DNA of 64,000 nucleotides from Rhizobiaceae bacterium (GTDB lineage: Bacteria; Pseudomonadota; Alphaproteobacteria; Rhizobiales; Rhizobiaceae), in the NCBI GenBank assembly GCA_019635695.1, contig JAHBYZ010000002.1:146581-210580 (forward strand), given 5' to 3'. Under the pieces are notes generated by a model, which was not told the DNA's origin, did no database searches, and was given only the letters and a program-made list of their open reading frames with translations. This document shows, piece after piece, positions 43,513 through 52,594 of this stretch (positions are counted from its first letter, which is position 1; each line of letters starts with the position of its first letter). A program made the position numbers and the translations under genes.

Positions 43513-44683
43513 GCAGCACCGCCGCCATCCCGTTGGCGGCCACCTCCACGCGGTCGCGCCCGCGCGCCTTCGCCGCATAGAGCGCGGCGTCCGCGCGCGC
43601 CTCGAACTCCGCCGCCCGCTCGCCATTGTGCAGCTCCGCGACGCCGAAGCTGGCGGTGAAGTGGCGACCGTCGAGGCCCTCGATCTCGGCTACGGCGAGC
43701 ATGGCGCGGATGCTTTCGGCAAACAGCCGCGCCGCTGCGAGATTGGAACCCGGCAGCAGGATCGCGAACTCCTCGCCGCCGATGCGCCCCGCCGTCTGAT
43801 GCGGCAGCAGGTTGTCGCGCAGCATGTCGCCGAACGCGGTGATGACCCGGTCGCCGGCGGCGTGCCCGAGCGTGTCGTTGACCGCCTTGAAATGATCGAG
43901 GTCGCAAGCAATCAGCGCCACCGGCAGGCCGTTCAGAAGCTTCTGCCGGATCGCCGTGTCGCGCCGCTCCTCGAACCCGCGGCGGTTGAGCAGACCCGAC
44001 AGCGCGTCCGTCTCGGAACGCGTGGTGATGTCGCTCAGCACGTTGCGTACCAAAATGACCAGCAGCACCAGCGCCAGCGCGAAGGCAAGGATCGTTCCGC
44101 TTGTCTGGCTGAACATCGCATAGGTGGTCTGGAGATAGGTCTCCGGGCCGCTCCCGGTGCCGCCCGAAAGCCGCAATATGAACGGCTTCAGCATGTAGTG
44201 CACGGTCGTGAGCGCGAGCACGCAAAGCAGCAGAAGCTCCAGCGGCTTGCGCGTGCGGGCGCTCCAGACGAGCCACACGCCCACCGCCTGCATGACCGCA
44301 TAGGGAGCCTGGTAGAACGACATGCGCAGCAGCGTGGTGCGGTCCATCCCGTCTATGGCAAGCCGGACCGCCACGCCCGCCAGCGCGATCGCCGCCACGG
44401 TGCGCCACGGCACGCGCAGATCGAGAAGGCGCGCGATGCCGGCGTTGAAGGCGACAAGTGCTGAGAGGAAGACGGCGTAGGCGGCCACCGAAAGCGCACC
44501 GCCATAGCCGCTGAACGAAATGGCGAACTCGAGGATGAAGTTCGCCGCTCCGAATGCGTAGCCGAGCGCGAACCAGCGGGCCGATACGCGAACGGGGTCG
44601 TAGATGGCGATGGCAAGGAAGGCCGCGGCGAGAAAACCCGCCACGGACAGATTGATCGCGAGGATGAAGGCGCCGCCGCTCAT
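43484..44683 (-). CDS. Membrane-bound GGDEF protein (diguanylate cyclase)
   Basis: This 399-residue protein has a membrane region of about 7-8 segments (about 1-215) and a C-terminal GGDEF domain (about 220-385) with SGLLNRRGFEERRD, CDLDHFKAVNDTLGHAAGDRVI and the active-site motif GGEEF. The intact motif suggests an active cyclase making c-di-GMP. ATG 44683 is used; a TTG at 44713 could add 10 residues. The sensor region is not recognised. It is convergent with and overlaps the CorC gene by 29 bases. Confidence 0.88.
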   Translation of the reverse strand: MSGGAFILAINLSVAGFLAAAFLAIAIYDPVRVSARWFALGYAFGAANFILEFAISFSGYGGALSVAAYAVFLSALVAFNAGIARLLDLRVPWRTVAAIALAGVAVRLAIDGMDRTTLLRMSFYQAPYAVMQAVGVWLVWSARTRKPLELLLLCVLALTTVHYMLKPFILRLSGGTGSGPETYLQTTYAMFSQTSGTILAFALALVLLVILVRNVLSDITTRSETDALSGLLNRRGFEERRDTAIRQKLLNGLPVALIACDLDHFKAVNDTLGHAAGDRVITAFGDMLRDNLLPHQTAGRIGGEEFAILLPGSNLAAARLFAESIRAMLAVAEIEGLDGRHFTASFGVAELHNGERAAEFEARADAALYAAKARGRDRVEVAANGMAAVLLRRASDRRR

Positions 44684-44780
44684 GTATGAGCGGTTACTGA
44701 CATGGCTGCGCAAACAGGAGGTTAAGCGCCGCGTTTACCTTGCGGGAGCGTAACCTTCGCTCGGCCCGGCGCGGCCGCTC

Positions 44781-46190
44781 CTATTTCCACTCGCGAATGT
44801 CGACGAAGTGCCCGGCGATCGCAGCCGCCGCGGCCATCGCCGGCGAAACCAGGTGCGTGCGGCCCTTGAAGCCCTGCCTGCCCTCGAAATTGCGGTTCGA
44901 GGTCGAGGCGCAGCGCTCGTAGGGGGAGAGCCGGTCGTCATTCATGGCCAGGCACATGGAGCAGCCCGGCTCGCGCCAGTCGAAGCCGGCCGCCACGAAT
45001 ATCTTGTCGAGGCCTTCCCTCTCCGCCTGCTCCTTAACCAGCCCGGAGCCCGGCACGATCATGGCGTTGACGGTCGAAGCGACCTTCTTGCCGTCGACGA
45101 CCTTCGCCACTTCCCGCAGATCCTCGATGCGGCCGTTGGTGCACGAACCGATGAACACGCGGTCGACGGCGATGTCGGTCATCTTCGTGCCCGCCGACAG
45201 ACCCATATATTCGAGCGCGCGCTTCTTGGAATTGCGCTTGTTCTCGTCGGTGATCTCTTCCGGGTCCGGCACGATGCCGGTAACCGCCGTCACGTCCTCG
45301 GGCGAGGAGCCCCAGGTGACGATCGGTGGCAGGTTGGCTGCGTCGAGCACGACCACCTTGTCGAAATGCGCGCCCTCGTCGGTCGACAGGGTCTTCCAGT
45401 AGTCGAGCGCCATGTCCCACGCCTTGCCCTTCGGCGCGCGCGGCTTGTCCTTCACATAGGCGAAGGTCGTCTCGTCCGGCGCGATCAGGCCGGCGCGGGC
45501 GCCGCCTTCGATCGACATGTTGCAGATGGTCATGCGGCCTTCCATCGACAGCGCACGGATCGCCTCGCCCGCATATTCGATGACGTAGCCGGTGCCGCCG
45601 GCGGTGCCGATCTCGCCGATGATGGCGAGGATGATGTCCTTGGCGGTGACGTGCGGCGGCAACTGCCCGTCGACCCGCACAAGCATGTTCTTGGCCTTCT
45701 TCTGGATCAGCGTCTGCGTGGCGAGCACATGCTCGACCTCCGAGGTGCCGATGCCGTGCGCGAGCGCACCGAAGGCACCATGCGTGGACGTGTGGCTGTC
45801 GCCGCACACGATGGTCATGCCGGGCAGCGTGAAACCCTGCTCGGGTCCGACGATGTGCACGATGCCCTGCCGCACGTCGGCCGCATCGTAATATTCGATG
45901 CCGAAATCGGCGGCGTTCTGGGCCAGCTGGTCGACCTGGATGCGGCTTTCCTCGTTCTTGATGCCGAACTTGCGATCGGGCGAGGTGGGCACGTTGTGGT
46001 CGACCACCGCGAGCGTCTTCTCCGGGTGGCGGACCTTGCGGCCTGCCATGCGCAGGCCCTCGAAGGCCTGCGGGCTGGTAACCTCGTGGACGAGGTGGCG
46101 GTCGATGTAGAGCAGGCAGGTGCCGTCGGCCTGCCGGTCGACGACATGGTCGTCGAAGATCTTGTCATAGAGCGTGCGCGGAGCGGTCAT
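44781..46190 (-). CDS. leuC: 3-isopropylmalate dehydratase large subunit
   Basis: This 469-residue aconitase-family protein isomerises 2- to 3-isopropylmalate in leucine synthesis, together with the LeuD subunit encoded at 63041. It carries the cluster Cys in [10 protein letters not shown] and in GCSMC, and [26 protein letters not shown] near the N-terminus. The ATG at 46190 is clear. Unlike the LeuC/LeuD pair of many bacteria, leuC is here about 17 kb from leuD, with unrelated genes between. Confidence 0.97.
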   Translation of the reverse strand: MTAPRTLYDKIFDDHVVDRQADGTCLLYIDRHLVHEVTSPQAFEGLRMAGRKVRHPEKTLAVVDHNVPTSPDRKFGIKNEESRIQVDQLAQNAADFGIEYYDAADVRQGIVHIVGPEQGFTLPGMTIVCGDSHTSTHGAFGALAHGIGTSEVEHVLATQTLIQKKAKNMLVRVDGQLPPHVTAKDIILAIIGEIGTAGGTGYVIEYAGEAIRALSMEGRMTICNMSIEGGARAGLIAPDETTFAYVKDKPRAPKGKAWDMALDYWKTLSTDEGAHFDKVVVLDAANLPPIVTWGSSPEDVTAVTGIVPDPEEITDENKRNSKKRALEYMGLSAGTKMTDIAVDRVFIGSCTNGRIEDLREVAKVVDGKKVASTVNAMIVPGSGLVKEQAEREGLDKIFVAAGFDWREPGCSMCLAMNDDRLSPYERCASTSNRNFEGRQGFKGRTHLVSPAMAAAAAIAGHFVDIREWK

Positions 46191-46469
46191 TTTGCGTCAA
46201 TCCGTCGATAGGGAAGAGGTGCGGCGCGGGCTGCGCCGGAGAAACAATCGGGTGCCTCAGCCGATGCGGCTGGTCGGCGCACCGGCAATCCGCGCAAAGA
46301 ACCGCGCCGGCAGGCGCTTGCGGTCCTGCAGCACGAAGTTTCCGTAGGCTGGATGGCCGAAAAGCTCTTCCATGGCCGGGCAGATAGCAATCTTTTGGCA
46401 TTCCGGCAATCGGGCCGGCACTTGCGCCGGCGGCTTGACCGGCGCGAGGGCTTCGCGCATCAGCAATCG

Positions 46470-46835
46470 ATGCCCGGGACCATCCACCGCCAGGCCGGCC
46501 TGACCGTGCTCGAACTGCCCGACCAGGGCGGACCGCTCGGTGCGCTTGATATCATCGGCGAGACCTACGGACAGGGCGTCGACTGGGTGGCCATACCGGC
46601 ATCGCGCCTGCCGGCGGACTTCTTCAGTCTGCGTTCCGGCGTACTCGGCGAATTCACGCAGAAATTCGTCAATTACGGGCTGCGGCTGGCCGTCATCGGC
46701 GACGTCTCCGCGCATATCGAGGCGAGCGAGGCCTTTCGCGCCTACCATGTCGAGGCCAATCGCGGTCCCGGCATCCGGTTCGCCGACGACATGGCAGGTC
46801 TGCTCGACAATCTCGGACGACAGCCCGGCCGCTGA
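46470..46835 (+). CDS. DUF4180 family protein
   Basis: This 121-residue protein matches DUF4180: GGPLGALDIIGETYGQGVDWVAIPASRLPADFFSLRSGVLGEFTQKFVNYGLRLAVIGDVSAHIEASEAFRAYHVEANRG. This family is often seen near stress and regulatory genes and has no known role. ATG 46470 is chosen; a frame to 46353 would add about 39 unrelated-looking residues. The start signal is weak, so the exact start is uncertain. Confidence 0.8.
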   Translation: MPGTIHRQAGLTVLELPDQGGPLGALDIIGETYGQGVDWVAIPASRLPADFFSLRSGVLGEFTQKFVNYGLRLAVIGDVSAHIEASEAFRAYHVEANRGPGIRFADDMAGLLDNLGRQPGR

Positions 46836-46844
46836 GACGGCCCG

Positions 46845-47366
46845 CTATTTCTTCCTCATCGCCTTTTCGTCGCCGGTCGGCAGCTTGCTGCCGCCCATGT
46901 CGAGCCTGACCTCAAGCGCGTGCATGGCGCCGAGAACAACCAGCGCGAGCAAGGTGGCGAACAGCGCCACCTGCCATAGTCCCAGCCCGGCTGCGACGCC
47001 GATCGCGCCGGCCAGCCACATGCCCGCGCCGGTGGTCAATCCATGCACTTCTCCACGGGTGAAGATGACGATGCCGGCGGCGAGGAACGCCACGCCCGCC
47101 GTCACCGCCTCGACCACGCGGATCGGGTCGAAGCGCGCGCCTTCACGATCGAACATCGGCGCATGGCTGATCTCGATGGCCAGCAGCGCGTAGATGGCGG
47201 ACGCCACGCAGACGAGAATATGTGTGCGCAGCCCCGCCGGCCGGTTGCGCCATTCGCGCTCGAAGCCGATCGCCGCCCCGAAGAGCGCCGCCAAGAGCAG
47301 CCGCGCGACAATGACCGGAAACGCGGTGTAGGTCGGGTGGCCGAATTCCTCGACGAGCTGTTCCAT
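46845..47366 (-). CDS. MgtC/SapB family membrane protein
   Basis: This 173-residue membrane protein has the MgtC signature ARLLLAALFGAAIGFEREWRNRPAGLRTHILVCVASAIYALLAIE, then helices with VEAVTAGVAFLAAGIVIF and GLTTGAGMWLAGAIGVAAGLGLW. MgtC proteins help survival at low Mg and in acid, and modulate the F1Fo ATPase in some pathogens. ATG 47366 is clear. It lies downstream of the MarR gene on the same strand, 56 bases after its stop; a shared transcript is possible. Confidence 0.9.
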   Translation of the reverse strand: MEQLVEEFGHPTYTAFPVIVARLLLAALFGAAIGFEREWRNRPAGLRTHILVCVASAIYALLAIEISHAPMFDREGARFDPIRVVEAVTAGVAFLAAGIVIFTRGEVHGLTTGAGMWLAGAIGVAAGLGLWQVALFATLLALVVLGAMHALEVRLDMGGSKLPTGDEKAMRKK

Positions 47367-47422
47367 TGGGTTTCTCCGCGATGGTCACGGAAACTCGCTG
47401 GAAACGCGGGAGGTTCCCCGGT

Positions 47423-47980
47423 TCAGGCCGCTTCCTGCTCGTAGCAGATCTGCGCGGCATCCTCTCCACCCAGGGGCTGGTGCAGCAGCCGGCAGAAGTG
47501 ATGGCCGCGTCCGCCCGCATCGCGCTCAAAATGCCGGCAATCGCCGCAGATTCCGAACGCCCGGCCGCCGCTCGCGGCAAGCCGGCGCGCCAGCACGGTG
47601 CGAAGGCCCGCTTCCAGCCCGCCGCGAACCGCCTCCGGCAAGCCGTCGACGGCCTGTGCGACTCTGGTGAGCCCGTCCGTCTCCAGCAGGGCCACACCGG
47701 CCGGCGTCAGGTCGAGGTGCACGGAGCGGCGGTCCGCCGGATTCGCCGCCTTTTCGACCAGTCCCGCGCGCTCGAGCGACATGACCGTCTGCGATACCGT
47801 GCCCTTGGTCGAGCCGAGATAGGCCGTGAGCGCCCCGGGCGTGCGCGAAAAGCGGTTGGCGCGCGACAGGTATCGCAGCGCCTCCCATTGCGCCGGCTTC
47901 AGCCCGCGCGAATGGCCGTCGTTGAACACCAGCCGCGCCAGCCGCTCGATGAGTTCGACCGTTTCGTTCCTGCCTTGCAT
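47423..47980 (-). CDS. MarR-family regulator with Cys-rich C-terminus
   Basis: This 185-residue regulator has a winged-helix core (about residues 30-105, with ALTAYLGSTKGTVSQTVMSLERAGLVEK and the wing NPADRRSVHLDLT). The last 40 residues hold FGICGDCRHF, HHFCRLL and ICYEQ, four Cys with a His pair that look like a metal- or redox-binding tail. ATG 47980 is chosen because a longer start at 48007 would lie inside the operator at 47990-48004. The palindromes flanking its start predict control of itself and of the divergent secreted gene. Confidence 0.85.
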   Translation of the reverse strand: MQGRNETVELIERLARLVFNDGHSRGLKPAQWEALRYLSRANRFSRTPGALTAYLGSTKGTVSQTVMSLERAGLVEKAANPADRRSVHLDLTPAGVALLETDGLTRVAQAVDGLPEAVRGGLEAGLRTVLARRLAASGGRAFGICGDCRHFERDAGGRGHHFCRLLHQPLGGEDAAQICYEQEAA

Positions 47981-47989
47981 GCTCAAGAA

Positions 47990-48004
47990 GTATCGTAACC
48001 ATAC
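47990..48004. promoter_or_regulatory. MarR operator, imperfect copy
   Basis: GTATCGTAACCATAC is a near palindrome (one mismatch in the 7-bp arms) just upstream of the MarR start. It is a copy of the perfect GTATCGTTACGATAC at 48046-48060. The two 15-bp sites are 56 bases apart, centre to centre. Confidence 0.7.
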
Positions 48005-48045
48005 CATCCTTGCAACACTGTCGCGGCCATGCTACGCCTCATTTA

Positions 48046-48060
48046 GTATCGTTACGATAC
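48046..48060. promoter_or_regulatory. MarR operator, perfect 15-bp palindrome
   Basis: GTATCGT and ACGATAC are perfect 7-bp arms with a single central base. It lies 16 bases before the secreted gene start at 48076, after a TTTAGTATCG stretch, so bound protein would block its promoter or translation start region. Confidence 0.75.
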
Positions 48061-48075
48061 CATATGGAGAGCACA

Positions 48076-48792
48076 ATGAGAACCTTGCTTGCCACTCTGA
48101 CGCTGATGGGGCTTGGCGGAGCCGCGGCCGCCCACGAGATCGCCAGCCCCGTCGATCCGTCGAAGCCCGCGCCGTTCGATATAACGTCCGCGTCCGTCAC
48201 CACTGACGGGCGGCTCGCGACCTTCCTCATGGAACTGGCCGGCGAGGCCGGCTCGGTGAAGCCGCAGCCGACCGGCAAGCTACCCGGCGCCGGCGTCGCG
48301 GCCTATGTCTGGCCGACCGGCCTCGACCCCGCCATCGCGGGCTTTGCCCCCGCATCCGGCATCTTGGCGCTCGCCGTCACCGCCCATCCGGACTTCGACG
48401 ACACGCCGCTTTTTGACGAGAACGGCGACGGCGATCCCGCCAATGACGGGGCCGGCTGGCACTCCCACTGGGTCGTGCTCGGCAAGGACGACGCCTGCGG
48501 CGCCGGGCTGAAGGTGCTCGACGTCTCGCCCGGCGTCGACGCCCTGCCCGCGACGGCGCCCATGCTGCCGCTGGCGCTCGACAGCCCGGGCATGTCGCCG
48601 TCGCTGTCCGGCAAGGTTGTGCGCATCACCGTTCCTGTGAAGGGCGGCGGCGCCGACGCAGCGTTCGACGCGGTCACCGCCGAGCTTCGGGTCAACGGCG
48701 AAGGCAAGGCGCCGCTGCTGTGCGTCGTCGGCGTGCACGACGTGGCATCCGGCGACCTTTCCATGCCCGGCCGCGTGACGCCGAAGCAGTGA
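48076..48792 (+). CDS. Secreted Asp-rich protein divergent from MarR
   Basis: This 238-residue protein has a Sec signal (RTLLATLTLMGLGGAAAA, cut near AHE, residue 20-21). The mature part holds DENGDGDPANDGAGWHSHW, an acidic stretch with His that could bind a metal, and two Cys (DDACGAG and LLCVVG). No family was recognised. ATG 48076 follows GGAGAGC. Because a cysteine-rich MarR gene with two matching operators faces it, it is probably induced by a metal, oxidant or small ligand. The periplasmic role is inferred from the signal alone. Confidence 0.72.
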   Translation: MRTLLATLTLMGLGGAAAAHEIASPVDPSKPAPFDITSASVTTDGRLATFLMELAGEAGSVKPQPTGKLPGAGVAAYVWPTGLDPAIAGFAPASGILALAVTAHPDFDDTPLFDENGDGDPANDGAGWHSHWVVLGKDDACGAGLKVLDVSPGVDALPATAPMLPLALDSPGMSPSLSGKVVRITVPVKGGGADAAFDAVTAELRVNGEGKAPLLCVVGVHDVASGDLSMPGRVTPKQ

Positions 48793-48808
48793 GCTGCCGG
48801 CAAAGAGC

Positions 48809-49618
48809 TTACCGCTCGTGGGAGCGGCGCATGCGCCGCTCCAGCCCGCGCAGCGCCATCGACAGGCCGACGGTCAGCAGCAGGTAGATGTAGGCCACGA
48901 TCGTATAGGTCTCGAAGAAGCGAAACGAGCCAGCGGCGTAGATCTTGCCGAGCTGGGTGATGTCGGCCACCCCGAGCACGGAAACCAGCGAGGAATCCTT
49001 CACCATCGCGACGAAGTCATTGCCCAGCGGCGGCAGGATCGTGCGGATCGCCTGCGGGAAGACGATCAGGCGGAACCTCTGGAAGCCCGACAGGCCGAGC
49101 GCCTTGGCCGCCTCGATCTGGCCCGGGTCGACCGACTGGATGCCGGCGCGAAACACCTCGGCGATGAAGGCCGAGTAACCGATGGTCAGCGCCATCACCG
49201 CGCGCATCAGCAGCGACACGTCGCGCACCAGCAGTTCGCCGGCCAGGCCGGCGTCGCGCAGGGGCGTCAGGACAAAATTCCACGCTGCGACGAAGGCCGG
49301 CACGCCGGCAAACGCGATCCAGAACAAAAGCACCAGGATCGGCACGCCGCGGATGATCTCGACGTAGAAGCGCGCAACCTGCCGCAGCACCACCGAGCCC
49401 GACAGCGCCATCAGCGCGATCCCCAGTCCCAGCGCCGAGGCGAGCGCGAAGGCGCAGACCGTCACCCAGATCGTGATCCACAGCCCGCGCGCCACGGTGC
49501 CGAGAATCTGGCTGTAGAGATCGCTCGCCGCGATTGCCATGCCGCCCGCTACCGCAATGGCGACGGCGGCGACCAGCCAGTAGGGGAAATCCGATTTCTG
49601 GGAAGCGCGCGGCGGCAT
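48809..49618 (-). CDS. Polar amino acid ABC transporter permease
   Basis: This 269-residue HisM/GlnP-type permease has about five membrane segments, EIIRGVPILVLLFWIAFAG, and the family coupling region EVFRAGIQSVDPGQIEAAKALGLSGFQRFRLIVFPQAIRTILPPLGNDFVAMVKDSSLVSVLG. It probably forms a homodimer, since only one permease gene is present. The binding protein gene lies 40 bases upstream in the same operon. No ATPase gene is adjacent, so it must borrow one from elsewhere. Confidence 0.92.
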   Translation of the reverse strand: MPPRASQKSDFPYWLVAAVAIAVAGGMAIAASDLYSQILGTVARGLWITIWVTVCAFALASALGLGIALMALSGSVVLRQVARFYVEIIRGVPILVLLFWIAFAGVPAFVAAWNFVLTPLRDAGLAGELLVRDVSLLMRAVMALTIGYSAFIAEVFRAGIQSVDPGQIEAAKALGLSGFQRFRLIVFPQAIRTILPPLGNDFVAMVKDSSLVSVLGVADITQLGKIYAAGSFRFFETYTIVAYIYLLLTVGLSMALRGLERRMRRSHER

Positions 49619-49658
49619 CGGCTACAGCTTCGCCACCGCGTGCCTCATGTCGAGAGGG

Positions 49659-50456
49659 CTACTGGCCCATCTTGTAGTCGAGGAACCACTTCTTGTTCAG
49701 CGCATCCAGCGTTCCGTCGGCCTTGAGCGCGGCGATGCCGGCGTTCATCGGCGCGACGAGGTCGGAGCCCTTCGGGAAGATGAAGCCGAAATCCTCCGAG
49801 CCGAGCGGGCCGCCGATGACCTTGAGCTTGCCGCCCGAGGAGTCGACATAGCCGTTTGCCGCAACGCCGTCGGTCAGCACCAGGTCGACATCGCCGGCCA
49901 GCAGCGCCTGCACGGTCGCCCCGAACGTCTCGAATAGCTTTATCCGCGGATTGGACTCGTTGCCGTCGAGGATGTCGTAGACCGACACGTAGAACGGCGT
50001 CGTGCCCGGCTGCGCCGCGATCAGCAGGCTCTGCTGCGCGCCGAATTCCTTCTCGTCCTTGAAGCGCGCCTCGTCGGCGCGCACCAGCATGCGCATCTCG
50101 GAATGCATGTACGGGTCAGAGAAATCGACCTTCTCCTTGCGGTCGTCGCGGATGGTGATGCCGGTCATGCCCATGTCGTACTGCTTGTCCGACACCGACT
50201 GGATCATGGCATCCCACGAGGTGTTCTGGATCTCGACCTTGAAGTTGAGCCGCTTCGACAGCTCGGCCATCGCGTCGTACTCCCAGCCGATTGCCTGTCC
50301 GGTTTTGGGGTCGACGAACTGCAGCGGCGGGTAGGCGTTTTCGGTGACGATCACCACCGTACGGCCGGCGAGATCGGGCAGCGCCTGCGCCGACGCGGCT
50401 GCGGGCAGGAGGGCGGCCGCGGCGAGCGCGGCAAGTGACGACAGAACGCGGATCAT
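49659..50456 (-). CDS. Polar amino acid ABC transporter binding protein
   Basis: This 265-residue SBP_bac_3 protein has a Sec signal (RVLSSLAALAAAALLPAAASA, cut near residue 23) and the family marks VIVTENAYPPLQFVDPKTGQAIGWEYDAMAELSKRLNFKVEIQNTSWDAMIQSV, then MGMTGITIRDDRKEKVDFSDPY. It captures an amino acid in the periplasm for the permease encoded at 48809. ATG 50456 is chosen; the frame to 50570 lacks a signal and start site. The ligand is unknown. Confidence 0.9.
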   Translation of the reverse strand: MIRVLSSLAALAAAALLPAAASAQALPDLAGRTVVIVTENAYPPLQFVDPKTGQAIGWEYDAMAELSKRLNFKVEIQNTSWDAMIQSVSDKQYDMGMTGITIRDDRKEKVDFSDPYMHSEMRMLVRADEARFKDEKEFGAQQSLLIAAQPGTTPFYVSVYDILDGNESNPRIKLFETFGATVQALLAGDVDLVLTDGVAANGYVDSSGGKLKVIGGPLGSEDFGFIFPKGSDLVAPMNAGIAALKADGTLDALNKKWFLDYKMGQ

Positions 50457-50542
50457 GGACTGGCTCCCGGAAACTGCGCCGGCATTCGCCGGACGGATGC
50501 GCCAATCTAGCTGTTGTATGAACCGCGGCAAGCCAGCGCCTG

Positions 50543-50571
50543 AAACGAAAATGGCGGCCGAAGCCGCCATT
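50543..50571 (-). terminator. Rho-independent terminator of rplS
   Basis: On the minus strand AATGGCGGC pairs with GCCGCCATT around a TTCG loop and is followed by TTCGTTTC. It lies 24 bases after the rplS stop. Confidence 0.8.
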
Positions 50572-50594
50572 CCGGAAATCTCTTTGCGCCAGCC

Positions 50595-51104
50595 TCAGTT
50601 GGCGGCAGCAGCCTTCTTCTCGGCGGCGTCCTGCGCGGCCTTCTCAACCGCCAGCGCCTGGGCGGCGGCAACCTTCTCGGCCTCGATCCGCGCGCGCTCG
50701 GCCAGCACGGCCTCGCGCTCGGCGTCGTTCAGCTTCTTGGCGCGCACGCCCGAATTCTCGACGATGCGGGCCGACTTGCCGCGGCGGTCACGCAGGTAGT
50801 ACAGCTTGGCGCGGCGCACCTTGCCGCGGCGCACGACCTCGACGCCCTCGACCAGCGGCGAGAACACCGGGAACACGCGCTCGACGCCTTCGCCGTAGCT
50901 GATCTTGCGGACCGTGAAATTCTCCTGGAAGCCTGAACCGGAGCGGGCGATGCATACACCCTCATAGGCCTGCACGCGGGTGCGAGTGCCTTCCGTGACG
51001 CGCACGTTGACGCGCACGGTGTCGCCGGGCTGGAACTCGGGGAGCTTGCGCTTCTCTTCGATCTTTGCGGCCTGTTCGGCCTCGAGCTGGCGGATGATGT
51101 CCAT
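50595..51104 (-). CDS. rplS: 50S ribosomal protein L19
   Basis: This 169-residue protein is bacterial L19, at the 30S-50S interface. [36 protein letters not shown] and [23 protein letters not shown] are diagnostic. The C-terminus has an Ala/Glu/Lys extension of about 50 residues (from [19 protein letters not shown]), common in Rhizobiales. trmD and rimM, usually just upstream, are here about 1.5 kb away, behind a cupin and a TSUP gene. Confidence 0.97.
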   Translation of the reverse strand: MDIIRQLEAEQAAKIEEKRKLPEFQPGDTVRVNVRVTEGTRTRVQAYEGVCIARSGSGFQENFTVRKISYGEGVERVFPVFSPLVEGVEVVRRGKVRRAKLYYLRDRRGKSARIVENSGVRAKKLNDAEREAVLAERARIEAEKVAAAQALAVEKAAQDAAEKKAAAAN

Positions 51105-51322
51105 CGCCTCTACCTCTTCTTGCTTCTCGACAGCCAGAGCGTCCGCGCTCGCCTTGCAGCCTCAGGCCGCTCGGCTATGCCTTTGGATCTCTCCTCGGGC
51201 AGGGGCGTATTCGCCGTCATTTGATTGACGGGTAACCCGGCGGAAAGATGGACTTTCCGCACGAGTGGGCGGGCCGATACACGAAAAGCACGGGCTTGTC
51301 ACCACCCGCCGGCAGGATACCG

Positions 51323-51703
51323 CTACGGCGCCGGGGTGGCCAGCGGCTTGCCGCGTTCCACGACATAGACCGCGATGACCTTGACCGGCCTCTCCCCGAC
51401 AGCCTTGGCGTCATGCGGCACGCCGGCTGGTATTGTGTAGGAATCGCCGGCCTTCATCGTCTGGTCCGGCTGACCGTCGATCGACATCACCGTCTCGCCT
51501 TCCAGCACGTAGCCGGTCTCGATGCCGGGATGGGTATGCCGGCCGGCCGAAACGCCGGGCTGGATCTCGGCCAGGCCTGTCACCGTCGTGTAGCCGTCGG
51601 GAAAATCGACCTTCTGCAAAGGCGTGCGCTTGATGCCTTCCTGCGCCGTCGCGCCGGAAACCAGAAGCAGTGCCGCAACGGCGCCCGCGACCACCCGCAA
51701 CAT
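51323..51703 (-). CDS. Periplasmic cupin-domain protein
   Basis: This 126-residue protein has a Sec signal (RVVAGAVAALLLVSGATA, residues 3-20) and one cupin: motif 1 in GRHTHPGIETGYVLEGE, with two His and a Glu, and motif 2 in IPAGVPHDAKAV with a His, all able to bind one metal. ATG 51703 follows GGAGGGCG. It resembles quercetinase-like or signal-bearing cupins with unknown substrates. It lies between rplS and the TSUP gene and looks like an insertion in the usual rimM-trmD-rplS order. Confidence 0.85.
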   Translation of the reverse strand: MLRVVAGAVAALLLVSGATAQEGIKRTPLQKVDFPDGYTTVTGLAEIQPGVSAGRHTHPGIETGYVLEGETVMSIDGQPDQTMKAGDSYTIPAGVPHDAKAVGERPVKVIAVYVVERGKPLATPAP

Positions 51704-51841
51704 CTTCGCCCTCCTTCGGATGCTTCCGCAGCATATCCCTGCGGAACGCCTCTGCATAGCGACCCGCGGCTGTGCCAACGGCTCGTCCTTGCCGCATGAG
51801 CACCGGGTGACTAGAGCAGGCGGGTAATCCATGAGCCAGCC

Positions 51842-52594
51842 ATGACAATTCTAGACGCCATCCTGCTTTTCATCTCAGGCGTGCTGACCGGCGCCATCAA
51901 CGCGGTGGCTGGCGGCGGCACGTTCCTGTCCTTCGGAGCACTGACGCTCGCGGGCATCCCGCCGGTGGTCGCCAACGCTACCTCCTCGATCACGCAGTTC
52001 CCAGGCTATGTGACGTCGACGCTCGCCTACTGGAACGATTTTCGCACCTTCTGGCGCGGCGCGCTTGCCCTCGTCGCCGCCTCGATCCTCGGCTCGCTGC
52101 TCGGGGCGTGGATCCTGCTCCAGCTCGACAATCCCTCGTTCCGCGAGCTCGTGCCCTGGCTGCTCATCGCGGCGACCGCGCTGTTCGCCGCCGGCCCCTA
52201 CCTGAAGCCGGCGCCGAAGCCGGGCAAGGACGTTGCGGTCGGCGGCGCGTTCGGCTGGATCCTGCAGTTCTTCACGTCCATCTATGGCGGCTTCTTCGGC
52301 GCCGGCATGGGCGTGATGATGCTCGCCACCCTCGGCCTGTCGCAGAGCGGCGACTATCACCGGCTCAACGCGCTGAAGAACATGCTGGCCACGGTGATCG
52401 CGGCCATCGCCATCGTCGTCTTCGTCTGGGGCGGCGTCGTCGCCTGGCCGCAGGCGATCGTGATGATCCCCGGCGTCGCGCTCGGCGGCTGGAGCGGGGT
52501 GTGGGTCGCCCGGCGTGTGCCGCAGGCCTACATGCGCTGGACGGTGATCGCCGTCGGCCTGTTTCTGGCCGTATACTACTTCGTCACCGGTTGA
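51842..52594 (+). CDS. TSUP (TauE/SafE) family permease
   Basis: This 250-residue membrane protein has about eight segments and the TSUP signatures [22 protein letters not shown] near the N-terminus and [22 protein letters not shown] in the second half. The family moves sulfite, sulfonates or other small anions. It is convergent with trmD, overlapping by 19 bases, and divergent from the cupin gene across 138 bases. Its substrate is unknown. Confidence 0.9.
   Translation: MTILDAILLFISGVLTGAINAVAGGGTFLSFGALTLAGIPPVVANATSSITQFPGYVTSTLAYWNDFRTFWRGALALVAASILGSLLGAWILLQLDNPSFRELVPWLLIAATALFAAGPYLKPAPKPGKDVAVGGAFGWILQFFTSIYGGFFGAGMGVMMLATLGLSQSGDYHRLNALKNMLATVIAAIAIVVFVWGGVVAWPQAIVMIPGVALGGWSGVWVARRVPQAYMRWTVIAVGLFLAVYYFVTG

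Noticed and set aside
44808..46211. 467-codon plus-strand ORF over leuC
   Set aside because: Antisense shadow caused by GC-rich codon bias; leuC on the minus strand is certain.
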